This document shows positions 1 through 4,437 of a stretch of DNA of 6,090 nucleotides, one piece after another. Position numbers and translations under genes: made by a program. The stretch's first letter is position 1. The number at the start of each line of letters is the position of its first letter. The notes under the pieces are model-generated. The model did no database searches. It was not told the origin of the DNA and worked only from the letters and a program-made list of their open reading frames with translations. Source of the DNA: JBEULC01 sp045504435 (lineage in GTDB: Bacteria > Pseudomonadota > Alphaproteobacteria > WRAU01 > Hepatincolaceae); assembly GCA_045504435.1 (NCBI GenBank), contig JBEULC010000010.1:1-6090 (forward strand), given 5' to 3'.

Positions 1-11
1 TGTAAAGAGAG

Positions 12-32
12 AAATAAGATGGCAATAAGAGA
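12..32 (+). other. Candidate transposase end-binding site L1
   Basis: GATGGCA at 18-24 sits in an A-rich context and is followed by ATAAGAGA. The second copy at 141-147 shares the core and the trailing GAGA at the same offset (12 of 15 positions from the core to GAGA). Its closeness to the terminal TG is as for L1 in Mu attL. Assignment as a MuA-type site is inferred from repetition and spacing only. Confidence 0.45.
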
Positions 33-69
33 TATAGGGCTTTAAAGTTAGTAATTTAGTATTTTATGC

Positions 70-107
70 GGGATTTACTGGGATATAACGGGATTTAGCG
101 GGATTTA
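70..107 (+). repeat. Four GGGATWTA repeats in exact 10-bp phase
   Basis: GGGATTTA occurs at 70-77, 90-97 and 100-107, with GGGATATA at 80-87. Start-to-start spacing is exactly 10 bp, close to one helical turn, so all four GGGA blocks face the same side of the DNA. The array lies between the first and second candidate transposase sites, where the attL of Mu is bent with the help of HU. As I recall it, the Mu left end also has GGGAT blocks about 10 bp apart at a similar place. The array is too short to be a CRISPR and is not in a coding frame. A role in bending or protein binding is inference. Confidence 0.7.
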
Positions 108-134
108 ATATAAGCAAAGTATTTAAGTAATACA

Positions 135-155
135 AAAATAGATGGCACTTTGAGA
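135..155 (+). other. Candidate transposase end-binding site L2
   Basis: The core GATGGCA at 141-147 is preceded by an A-rich run and followed by CTTTGAGA, matching the copy at 18-24 in the core and in GAGA. It starts 123 bp after the first copy. This is slightly more than the roughly 100-bp gap between L1 and L2 in Mu. The function is inferred. Confidence 0.42.
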
Positions 156-166
156 AGATTTAGGAA

Positions 167-187
167 GTTTATAATGGCAGAAAAATA
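167..187 (+). other. Candidate transposase end-binding site L3
   Basis: AATGGCA at 173-179 is a one-base variant of the GATGGCA core and lies 32 bp after the second copy, a spacing reminiscent of L2-L3 in Mu. It also overlaps a start-like context: AGGAAG at 162-167, then ATG at 174 opening a 12-codon frame that ends at 212. The site may therefore be a protein-binding site, a remnant of a gene start, or both. Confidence 0.33.
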
Positions 188-198
188 TAATCAAAAAA

Positions 199-237
199 AT
201 TGCCTTTATTAATTATAACTTTAACATAAAAGGCAAT
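199..237. repeat. Inverted repeat, 9-bp arms
   Basis: ATTGCCTTT at 199-207 is the exact reverse complement of AAAGGCAAT at 229-237, separated by 21 bases. Each arm also carries GGCAAT with an A-rich flank, resembling the GGCA cores of the upstream candidate transposase sites in opposite orientations. It could be a further pair of binding sites or an RNA hairpin. The loop is long and no clear T-run follows, so a terminator is unlikely. Confidence 0.45.
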
Positions 238-282
238 AAAATGAAGGTTAAATCTAAACCTCATAAAGTAATTAAGAAGCAG

Positions 283-310
283 TAGATATTATTACTTATA
301 ATAATATCTA
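283..310. repeat. Perfect 12-bp hairpin downstream of the repressor
   Basis: TAGATATTATTA (283-294) and TAATAATATCTA (299-310) are exact reverse complements around the 4-base loop CTTA. It lies 40 bp past the repressor stop codon, in the direction of repressor transcription, so it could stabilise the 3' end of that mRNA or help termination. The stem is almost all A-T and no long T-run follows on the minus strand, so a strong intrinsic terminator is not supported. Confidence 0.6.
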
Positions 311-349
311 AATATCAGATAAAAAGGAATAGAGGCAAGAAGTAATAAT

Positions 350-766
350 TTATTTTCTTAATTTAATAATGAGAGGTTTGAGCCTATTAAATATATTTTT
401 AATAGGCTCTTCTTTATTTTTATTATATTCTTCATTAATGAAGTCATAGCAAGCCATTAGGTAATTACCATCAATAGGAATATCTATTTCATCGGCGAAT
501 TCAATAGCATAAACAACGACTTCATTAAATAATTCTAAGTTTAAAGAATCAGTTTCAAAGGTTTTTCCTAATACTAGCCAATCTAGGGATATTTCTGCTT
601 TTTGGCAGATAGTTGCAATAACATCTAAGCTAGGTTTTGTCTTGCCTCTAACCCATTCAGATACATTTGATGGTACGATTCCTAATTCTTCAGCCATTTT
701 TTTTTGTGAGCCAAATTTTTCTTTAGCTATTATTGCTATTTTTTGTCCAAAATCCTCTGTAATCAA
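350..766 (-). CDS. Phage repressor, Cro/CI-type HTH protein
   Basis: This is a predicted lysogeny repressor that would bind operators between itself and the divergent early operon. Residues about 8-66 form an HTH_3 (Cro/CI/XRE) domain: QKKMAEEL (21-28) is the second helix and SNVSEWVRG (33-41) the recognition helix, followed by a LDWLVLG segment common after this fold. The remaining 70 residues are acidic then basic and look helical. No LexA/CI-type Ser-Lys peptidase is visible, so RecA-stimulated self-cleavage is not expected. The start is a TTG at 766: AGAGGG lies 6 bases upstream, and an in-frame TGA upstream leaves no ATG or GTG alternative. It is divergent from ner. The family call is firm; the role as immunity repressor rests on position. 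It is not homologous in obvious sequence to the Mu c protein, but many Mu-like phages carry this type instead. Confidence 0.85.
   Translation of the reverse strand: MITEDFGQKIAIIAKEKFGSQKKMAEELGIVPSNVSEWVRGKTKPSLDVIATICQKAEISLDWLVLGKTFETDSLNLELFNEVVVYAIEFADEIDIPIDGNYLMACYDFINEEYNKNKEEPIKNIFNRLKPLIIKLRK
380..409 (+). terminator. Putative rightward intrinsic terminator inside the repressor 3' end
   Basis: GAGCCTATTAA (380-390) pairs perfectly with TTAATAGGCTC (399-409) across an 8-base loop, and on the plus strand it is followed by the T-rich stretch TTCTTTATTTTTATT. That is the layout of an intrinsic terminator for transcription moving rightwards, against the repressor gene. On the minus strand the stem is followed by AAACC, so it should not stop repressor transcription. 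It could block host read-through from entering the operator region. The function is inferred from shape only. Confidence 0.5.
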
Positions 767-772
767 GCTATA

Positions 773-778
773 CCCTCT
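773..778 (-). promoter_or_regulatory. Ribosome-binding site that fixes the TTG start of the repressor
   Basis: Read on the minus strand this is AGAGGG, ending 6 bases before the TTG at 766-764. With the in-frame TGA upstream it makes TTG the only well-placed start. A nearby ATG on the same strand is out of frame and reaches a stop after seven codons. Confidence 0.65.
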
Positions 779-785
779 ATATTCA

Positions 786-834
786 TCAGTTCAATCAAAC
801 TTGTTTTTTATAGTTGACAATTCAGTTTAACTGA
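786..834. promoter_or_regulatory. Operator region with palindrome TCAGTTTAACTGA
   Basis: TCAGTT (822-827) and AACTGA (829-834) are exact inverted halves around one T. A further TCAGTT half at 786-791 is followed by an imperfect partner (AAACT, 797-801). The perfect palindrome lies in the spacer of the rightward early promoter, so a bound protein would block that promoter. Two binding sites 36 bp apart suit a dimeric HTH repressor or Ner. Which protein binds is not shown by the sequence. Confidence 0.6.
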
Positions 835-842
835 TTTATATT
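814..842 (+). promoter_or_regulatory. Early promoter (Pe-like), sigma70 type
   Basis: TTGACA (814-819) is a perfect -35 box and TATATT (837-842) a five-of-six -10 box, with a 17-bp spacer. Transcription would begin near 849-850 and give a leader of about 46 bases before ner. The spacer contains the palindrome at 822-834, consistent with direct repression. Another loose inverted pair, TATTAAT (839-845) and ATTAATA (857-863), spans the start region and might bind a second regulator. Confidence 0.75.
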
Positions 843-895
843 AATACTAATGATAAATTAATAATAACAAAAATAAGTTAATTAAGGGTAAAAAG

Positions 896-1201
896 ATGGA
901 TTTAATAGAAATTAAGTACTTAGTAGCAAAGAAAGGCTTAACTTTTGTAGAAATAGATAGAATGAATGGACTACGAGAAGGTAGCATTTGCCTGATCATA
1001 GCAAAGCCTCATAAAGCAGGGGAAAAGGCTTTATCTGAAGCTTTAGAGATACCAGCATATAGGTTATTTCCAGAAAGATATGATATTGAGGGTAAAAGAT
1101 ATGCACCACAGCCAAGAGGTAATTATAATTATAAGAATAATGATGATAGAAAGTTTACTAAAAATACAAAACTTTCTATCAAAAATACAGTAACTATTTA
1201 A
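896..1201 (+). CDS. ner: Ner-like DNA-binding early regulator
   Basis: This belongs to the Ner/Nlp (SfsB) family, small helix-turn-helix proteins that in Mu shut down early and repressor transcription after induction. Residues 1-75 align with the family. The HTH spans about 15-37, with LREGSICLIIAKP as turn and recognition helix, and the typical tail ALEIPAYRLFPERYD follows at 49-63. The last 25 residues are an Asn/Lys-rich extension, making it longer than the roughly 75-residue Mu Ner. AAGGG (884-888) lies 7 bases before the ATG. It is the first gene of the rightward operon, under the promoter at 814-842. The 3' end holds a 13-bp hairpin arm that is also complementary to the start of the transposase gene. 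Its final residues (KLSIKN) echo the first residues of the transposase (KLSIN), from a 15-bp direct repeat. Family confidence is high. Confidence 0.88.
   Translation: MDLIEIKYLVAKKGLTFVEIDRMNGLREGSICLIIAKPHKAGEKALSEALEIPAYRLFPERYDIEGKRYAPQPRGNYNYKNNDDRKFTKNTKLSIKNTVTI
1144..1181 (+). repeat. 13-bp hairpin within the 3' end of ner
   Basis: TGATAGAAAGTTT (1144-1156) pairs exactly with AAACTTTCTATCA (1169-1181) across a 12-base loop. The right arm recurs at 1263-1275, so the left arm has two equally good partners. The arms are coding for ner and would be kept open by translating ribosomes. Confidence 0.7.
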
Positions 1202-1253
1202 CAAGTGATAAAAAGTAAGAATTGCTTAATAAATATAGGGAATTTTAGTACAA

Positions 1254-2036
1254 ATGAGTAAAAAACTTTCTATCAATGGATTCGCAAATAAGGAGTGGCT
1301 ATCTCTTACAGAGATTCTAAATTTGGAATTAGATACTCTTCCTAATATAGAAATTACACTAAGAAGATTAGCTAAAAAAGAGAATTGGAAAAAGAGAGAA
1401 ACTCAATCTAATACAGGAGGGAGAAGAGGCTATGAGTACCACATAGGTTCTTTACCTCTGGAGGCAAGGGTAGATTTGCTAAATAGATTGGCGAATATGA
1501 GCAAAGATGCAGGAGGTAGTAGGTTCAATGAGGCAAAGAAAAGCAAGAATATAGCTGCAACAACTTTAAGTAAAAGTATTGAAGCAACTACCCCTTTAGA
1601 TAATATTAACTCTATTGATGAAGTAGATAATAAAGCTAATACAACTAAAGATAGCAAAAATAACGGTCAATTAGATATAGTAAATTGGTTATCAGGTCAA
1701 GAAGAAGTGGCCTCAGTATTATCTAAGGCTGAACATTTTGGGTCTGAGATAGATAAAAGGAATTTAGAAAAAGCTAGAGCTAAAGAGCAAATACTATTTA
1801 ATTTGGTAGCTTATAGAAAAGAGCTTGCCCTTAAAGGTAAAGAAAGTTTTTTAATGCAACTTTATGTGGATAGATATAATAAAGGGCTAATCGTTAATAA
1901 GGAATTATACCAAAATATTCCTACTCTTAGCGTAAGAAGTGTAGGTAGGTGGAAAAGTAATTATAAAGCTCAGGGCTTAAAAGGATTGTTAGAAAATTGG
2001 GAAAGTAAAGGCAGAAAAAGCACAATGTCTAATTAA
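1254..2036 (+). CDS. MuA-like transposase, N-terminal DNA-binding part
   Basis: This 260-residue part carries the sequence-specific DNA-binding region of a MuA-type transposase. Residues 10-75 match the N-terminal winged-helix domain (HTH_Tnp_Mu_1), with EWLSLTEIL near 14-22 and the hallmark GGRRGYEYHIGSLP at 55-68. In Mu this domain binds the internal enhancer. Residues about 85-165 are a Ser/Asn/Lys-rich linker. Residues about 172-253 match the end-binding HTH domains, with IPTLSVRSVGRWKSNY at 222-237 and GLKGLLENW after it. It ends at TAA (2034-2036), before the catalytic domain. The start ATG has only a weak, distant TAGGG (1236-1240), suggesting poor or controlled initiation. A truncated DNA-binding product could occupy phage ends and inhibit transposition, as truncated transposases of some insertion sequences do; that is inference. 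Confidence 0.85.
   Translation: MSKKLSINGFANKEWLSLTEILNLELDTLPNIEITLRRLAKKENWKKRETQSNTGGRRGYEYHIGSLPLEARVDLLNRLANMSKDAGGSRFNEAKKSKNIAATTLSKSIEATTPLDNINSIDEVDNKANTTKDSKNNGQLDIVNWLSGQEEVASVLSKAEHFGSEIDKRNLEKARAKEQILFNLVAYRKELALKGKESFLMQLYVDRYNKGLIVNKELYQNIPTLSVRSVGRWKSNYKAQGLKGLLENWESKGRKSTMSN
1262..1276 (+). repeat. Second copy of the 15-bp repeat AAAACTTTCTATCAA, at the transposase start
   Basis: This copy is identical to 1168-1182 and covers codons 3-8 of the transposase gene. It is complementary over 13 bases to 1144-1156 in ner. Base pairing there would place a duplex just after the transposase start codon. Confidence 0.75.
2034..2036 (+). other. In-frame TAA splitting the transposase
   Basis: Codons around it read TCT AAT TAA AAA TAT. 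The same triplet ends several other genes here (1199-1201, 3585-3587, 5485-5487, 5749-5751), so a general reassignment of TAA to a sense codon is not supported. Confidence 0.85.
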
Positions 2037-2081
2037 AAATATTTAGGTACAGTACTAAAAAGCCTAAAAGAAAATCCTTAT

Positions 2082-3587
2082 TTGTCCACTGCTTTACTCT
2101 ATAAAATTTTCGTAAATGAACATGGAGGAATACTTACTATTAGAGGTTTTAGTCACTGGATAGGTATTTATAAAAAAGCTCACGTTCAGGAATTAGAATT
2201 ATTAAGTAATCCAGATGGGTGGAAAAGCAAGTATAAATTAGCTTTAGGTCAAGCAGATGAACAGATAATAAGACTGAACCAGAGATGGGAGATAGATAGC
2301 ACAATAGCTGACATTATGCTAAACGATAACAAGCGTTGTGTAATTGTAGGAATAATAGATGTATATAGCAGAAGGGCAATTTTACATGTAAGTAGAACAA
2401 GCAGTAGCGAAGCGGTTCTAGGAGCATTACTTAAGGCTTTTAATAAATGGGGAAAACCTGAGGTTATAGCTACGGATAATGGTGCTGATTTTGTTAGTAT
2501 AAGGGTTAAGGATAGTATTAAAGCATTAGGGATAGAACAAGAAATATGTCCGCCCTTTAGTCCTGAGAAAAAGCCATTTATTGAGAGATTTTTTAAAACT
2601 TTTTCACATAATATGCTGACAATGCTAGATGGATATATAGGACATGATGTAGCCACAAGAAAGAAAATAGAGAGTAAAAAGAGGTTTGGGGCAAGACTAT
2701 TTAGGAACGAAGATAAAGTAGATTTAAGATTAAATAGGGAGGAATTACAAGCGTTTTGTGATAATTGGTTAGAGAGTTATTATCATAATAATATACATAG
2801 CAAATTAGGAATGAGTCCTAATGAGAAAGTAGCAGGGTATTTGGGAGAAATCTACAAGTTTAAATCAGTTGAAGCCTTGAGCATATTGATGAGCCCAAGA
2901 AGTGGGGATGGTATAAGGACTATAACTAAAGAGGGCATAGCAGTAGATAATGGCAAGTATTGGCACGAAAATTTAACATTATGGATAGGTAAAAAGGTAA
3001 AAGTGTTATTTGATGAAAGTGATTGGGGAAGGGCTTATATATTTAGCTTAAAAGGAGATTTTTTAGCGCATGCAGTTGATATGAATAGATCAGGGTTTAG
3101 TAGAGAAGAAGTATTTAACTCTATGAAAAGAAAACAAACTGAGTTAATGAGTGCTACAAAAGTTGCTTATAAACAGATGGTAAAAGGAGCGACTAGTCAA
3201 AAGGAACTAATAAAAGATATGTTACAAGTAAGGAATGAAGAGGATAACTACATAAAAGGCATAGTAGATAGTAAAACCAAACAAGCAAAAGTCAAGGAGA
3301 CTTTTGAGTTAATAGAGGCAGCAATAGCAAGTAAGGGGGGAGCACAACTTTATGAAGTAGATAAAGATAAAGAACAAAGAGAGCAAGAAGCTACTAATAG
3401 ATATACAAGGGCTAAAGATTTGGAGAGACAATTAGGCTTGGGTTTAATGATACCGCCCAAACAAGAAGAATGGTTAAAAAACTATCAAGAAACTTCGGAA
3501 TATAGCAGTAAGAAGTTTATGGATGAATTAGCAGCAGAGGTAGATAGTAATATTAATATAGGAGGTATACAAATTAATAAAGGCTAA
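2082..3587 (+). CDS. MuA-like transposase, catalytic and C-terminal part
   Basis: This part holds the DDE (RNase H-like) core that nicks phage ends and joins them to target DNA. Counting from the TTG at 2082, the acidic triad is D72 (QRWEIDST), D132 (ATDNGADF) and E168 (KKPFIERFFKTF). D132 and E168 are separated by 35 residues, as in the classic D,D35E spacing. Strong Mu-family landmarks are NPDGWKSKY (44-52), IIDVYSRRA (91-99) and CPPFSPEKKPFIERF (156-170). A beta-barrel domain (Mu-transpos_C) spans about 275-345, with TLWIGKKVKVLF inside. The charged, helical C-terminus corresponds to the MuB/ClpX-interacting region of MuA. All catalytic residues are intact. The TTG has no good ribosome-binding site and the next in-frame ATG falls after D72, so independent translation looks poor. 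Expression probably needs read-through of the TAA at 2034-2036. Confidence 0.85.
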   Translation: MSTALLYKIFVNEHGGILTIRGFSHWIGIYKKAHVQELELLSNPDGWKSKYKLALGQADEQIIRLNQRWEIDSTIADIMLNDNKRCVIVGIIDVYSRRAILHVSRTSSSEAVLGALLKAFNKWGKPEVIATDNGADFVSIRVKDSIKALGIEQEICPPFSPEKKPFIERFFKTFSHNMLTMLDGYIGHDVATRKKIESKKRFGARLFRNEDKVDLRLNREELQAFCDNWLESYYHNNIHSKLGMSPNEKVAGYLGEIYKFKSVEALSILMSPRSGDGIRTITKEGIAVDNGKYWHENLTLWIGKKVKVLFDESDWGRAYIFSLKGDFLAHAVDMNRSGFSREEVFNSMKRKQTELMSATKVAYKQMVKGATSQKELIKDMLQVRNEEDNYIKGIVDSKTKQAKVKETFELIEAAIASKGGAQLYEVDKDKEQREQEATNRYTRAKDLERQLGLGLMIPPKQEEWLKNYQETSEYSSKKFMDELAAEVDSNINIGGIQINKG

Positions 3588-3670
3588 AGCGTTTAAACGA
3601 AAGCAGAAACTTTTAACTAAAAGCTAAATTAAGAAAATAAAACAAAAATTATAACATATGGAGAATATAA
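3588..3670 (+). other. Transposase-muB intergenic gap with small palindromes
   Basis: The gap of 83 bases contains the 10-bp palindrome CGTTTAAACG (3590-3599) and a weak hairpin, CTTTT (3610-3614) with AAAAG (3619-3623). No strong promoter or terminator is seen. GGAG at 3660-3663 is the ribosome-binding site of the next gene. Confidence 0.35.
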
Positions 3671-4399
3671 ATGAATATGCCATTAAAATCAATAGCATTG
3701 TTAAAAAATATAGAGCTTTTAAGTAAGGCAGTAGATGAGGTAATAAAATCTCCAATGCACTTACCCAAGATGGTAAGTTTTAGTGGATTTTCAGGATATG
3801 GAAAATCCTTTGCCTGTGCTTTAGTTGCCAATAAGTATAGATGTTTTTATTGTGAAATCGGAAGCTCTTTGAGCATTAGTTATTTATTAGATAATATTTT
3901 AAAAGAAATGGGGATAAATCCACCGAAAGCTCTAATTGCTAAAAAAGTTGAGTACGTAATAGAAAATCTGACTAAACAGAAACGTCCGTTGATATTAGAT
4001 GAGTTTGATAAGCTAGCAAAAGACAGGGCTTTGGAGATAATAAGAGAGATAGCTGATAAAAGTGGAGTTCCGTTAATTTTGGTAGGTGAGGAGAATTTAC
4101 CAGCTATTTTAGACCGTGTTGAGAGATTTAGCAACAGGATTTTATCATGGGTCAGAGCAGAACCTGTGAGTTTAGAGGATGCACAGAAGTTATCGCAGCT
4201 ATATTGTACGGTTAATATCAGAGAAGATTTGTTGAAAAAATTAGTTGCTAAAAGCCAAGGAAGAGTAAGAAGGGTTTGCGTAAACTTAAATAATATACAA
4301 AATGAGTCCAAAGTAAATGGCTGGAAGGAGGTTGATTTAAAGATATGGGGTACTCGGGAGATATATACAGGAATATATCCTACTCCCAGACGTATTTAG
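3671..4399 (+). CDS. MuB-like AAA+ ATPase, target-DNA activator
   Basis: MuB-type proteins form ATP-dependent filaments on DNA, deliver target DNA to the transposase and give target immunity. The P-loop is GFSGYGKS (residues 39-46, K45), Walker B is PLILDEFD (106-113, D110 E111), and the segment VPLILVGEENL (133-143) fits the strand and polar residue of sensor 1. Arginines in RVERFSNRI (149-157) are candidates for the arginine finger. A basic, helical C-terminal region (about 165-220) is like the DNA/MuA-binding domain of MuB. At 242 residues it is shorter than Mu MuB (312) and lacks an N-terminal helix-turn-helix extension, as in other Mu-like phages. GGAG lies 7 bases before the ATG at 3671, favouring it over the ATG at 3677. 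It follows the transposase as expected, and MuB acts on MuA, so its intact frame is notable beside a broken transposase. Confidence 0.87.
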   Translation: MNMPLKSIALLKNIELLSKAVDEVIKSPMHLPKMVSFSGFSGYGKSFACALVANKYRCFYCEIGSSLSISYLLDNILKEMGINPPKALIAKKVEYVIENLTKQKRPLILDEFDKLAKDRALEIIREIADKSGVPLILVGEENLPAILDRVERFSNRILSWVRAEPVSLEDAQKLSQLYCTVNIREDLLKKLVAKSQGRVRRVCVNLNNIQNESKVNGWKEVDLKIWGTREIYTGIYPTPRRI

Positions 4400-4404
4400 G
4401 CAAG

Positions 4405-4437
4405 AATAGATGGCATAAATAGGAAGAATATAATGGC
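4405..4437 (+). repeat. Internal copy of the attL-like motif pair
   Basis: AATAGATGGCA (4405-4415) and TAGGAAG, two bases, TATAATGGC (4420-4437) repeat sequences at 137-147 and 161-178 near the left end. The main difference is about 10 bases missing between the two blocks. Here the second block is the ribosome-binding site and start codon of the next gene. Confidence 0.6.

Larger units (their letters stand above)
1254..3587 (+). pseudogene. MuA-family transposase gene interrupted by one in-frame TAA
   Basis: The two transposase parts lie in the same reading frame, joined by 1254-2033, a TAA at 2034-2036 and 2037-3584. Apart from that one codon the frame is open, giving about 777 codons against 663 residues in MuA. 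The 15 codons between the TAA and the TTG at 2082 read KYLGTVLKSLKENPY and fit the helical segment that follows the third HTH in MuA relatives, so the family alignment runs straight across the stop. One base change from AAA, GAA or CAA would create it. No frameshift is needed. Whether the gene is dead, suppressed or works as two chains cannot be told from sequence. Confidence 0.6.

Noticed and set aside
70..107. CRISPR-like array
   Set aside because: The units are 8-10 bp with no spacers of protospacer length and no cas genes nearby.
174..212. Short frame of 12 codons with AGGAAG 6 bases upstream
   Set aside because: It is too short to support as a gene and overlaps the candidate L3 site and the inverted repeat. 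It may be a relic or a leader, but nothing shows translation.
241..285. Short frame of 14 codons starting ATGAAG
   Set aside because: There is no good ribosome-binding site and a frame of this length is expected by chance in AT-rich DNA.
793..805. IHF site between the operators, as in the Mu enhancer
   Set aside because: AATCAA is present, but the downstream TTR half is out of register, so the match to the IHF consensus is too weak to claim.
642..830. Plus-strand open frame across the repressor N-terminus and operator
   Set aside because: It is antisense to the HTH domain of the repressor and runs through the early promoter without a ribosome-binding site.
1430..1657. Minus-strand open frame within the transposase N-terminal part
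   Set aside because: It is antisense to the conserved Mu DNA-binding domain and linker, with no start signal. Its hydrophobic composition mirrors the Asn/Lys/Ser-rich linker.
2034..2036. Alternative genetic code reading TAA as an amino acid
   Set aside because: TAA ends several other genes in the window at sensible places.
2034..2081. Frameshift as the cause of the split transposase
   Set aside because: Both halves lie in the same reading frame and the codons between them translate sensibly, so a substitution explains the break and no indel is needed.
2249..2656. Open frame on the minus strand within the catalytic transposase region
   Set aside because: It is antisense to a strongly conserved DDE domain, has no ribosome-binding site and its product has the composition of a shadow frame.
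3880..4311. Open frame on the minus strand within muB
   Set aside because: It is antisense to conserved ATPase motifs and has no supporting start signal.
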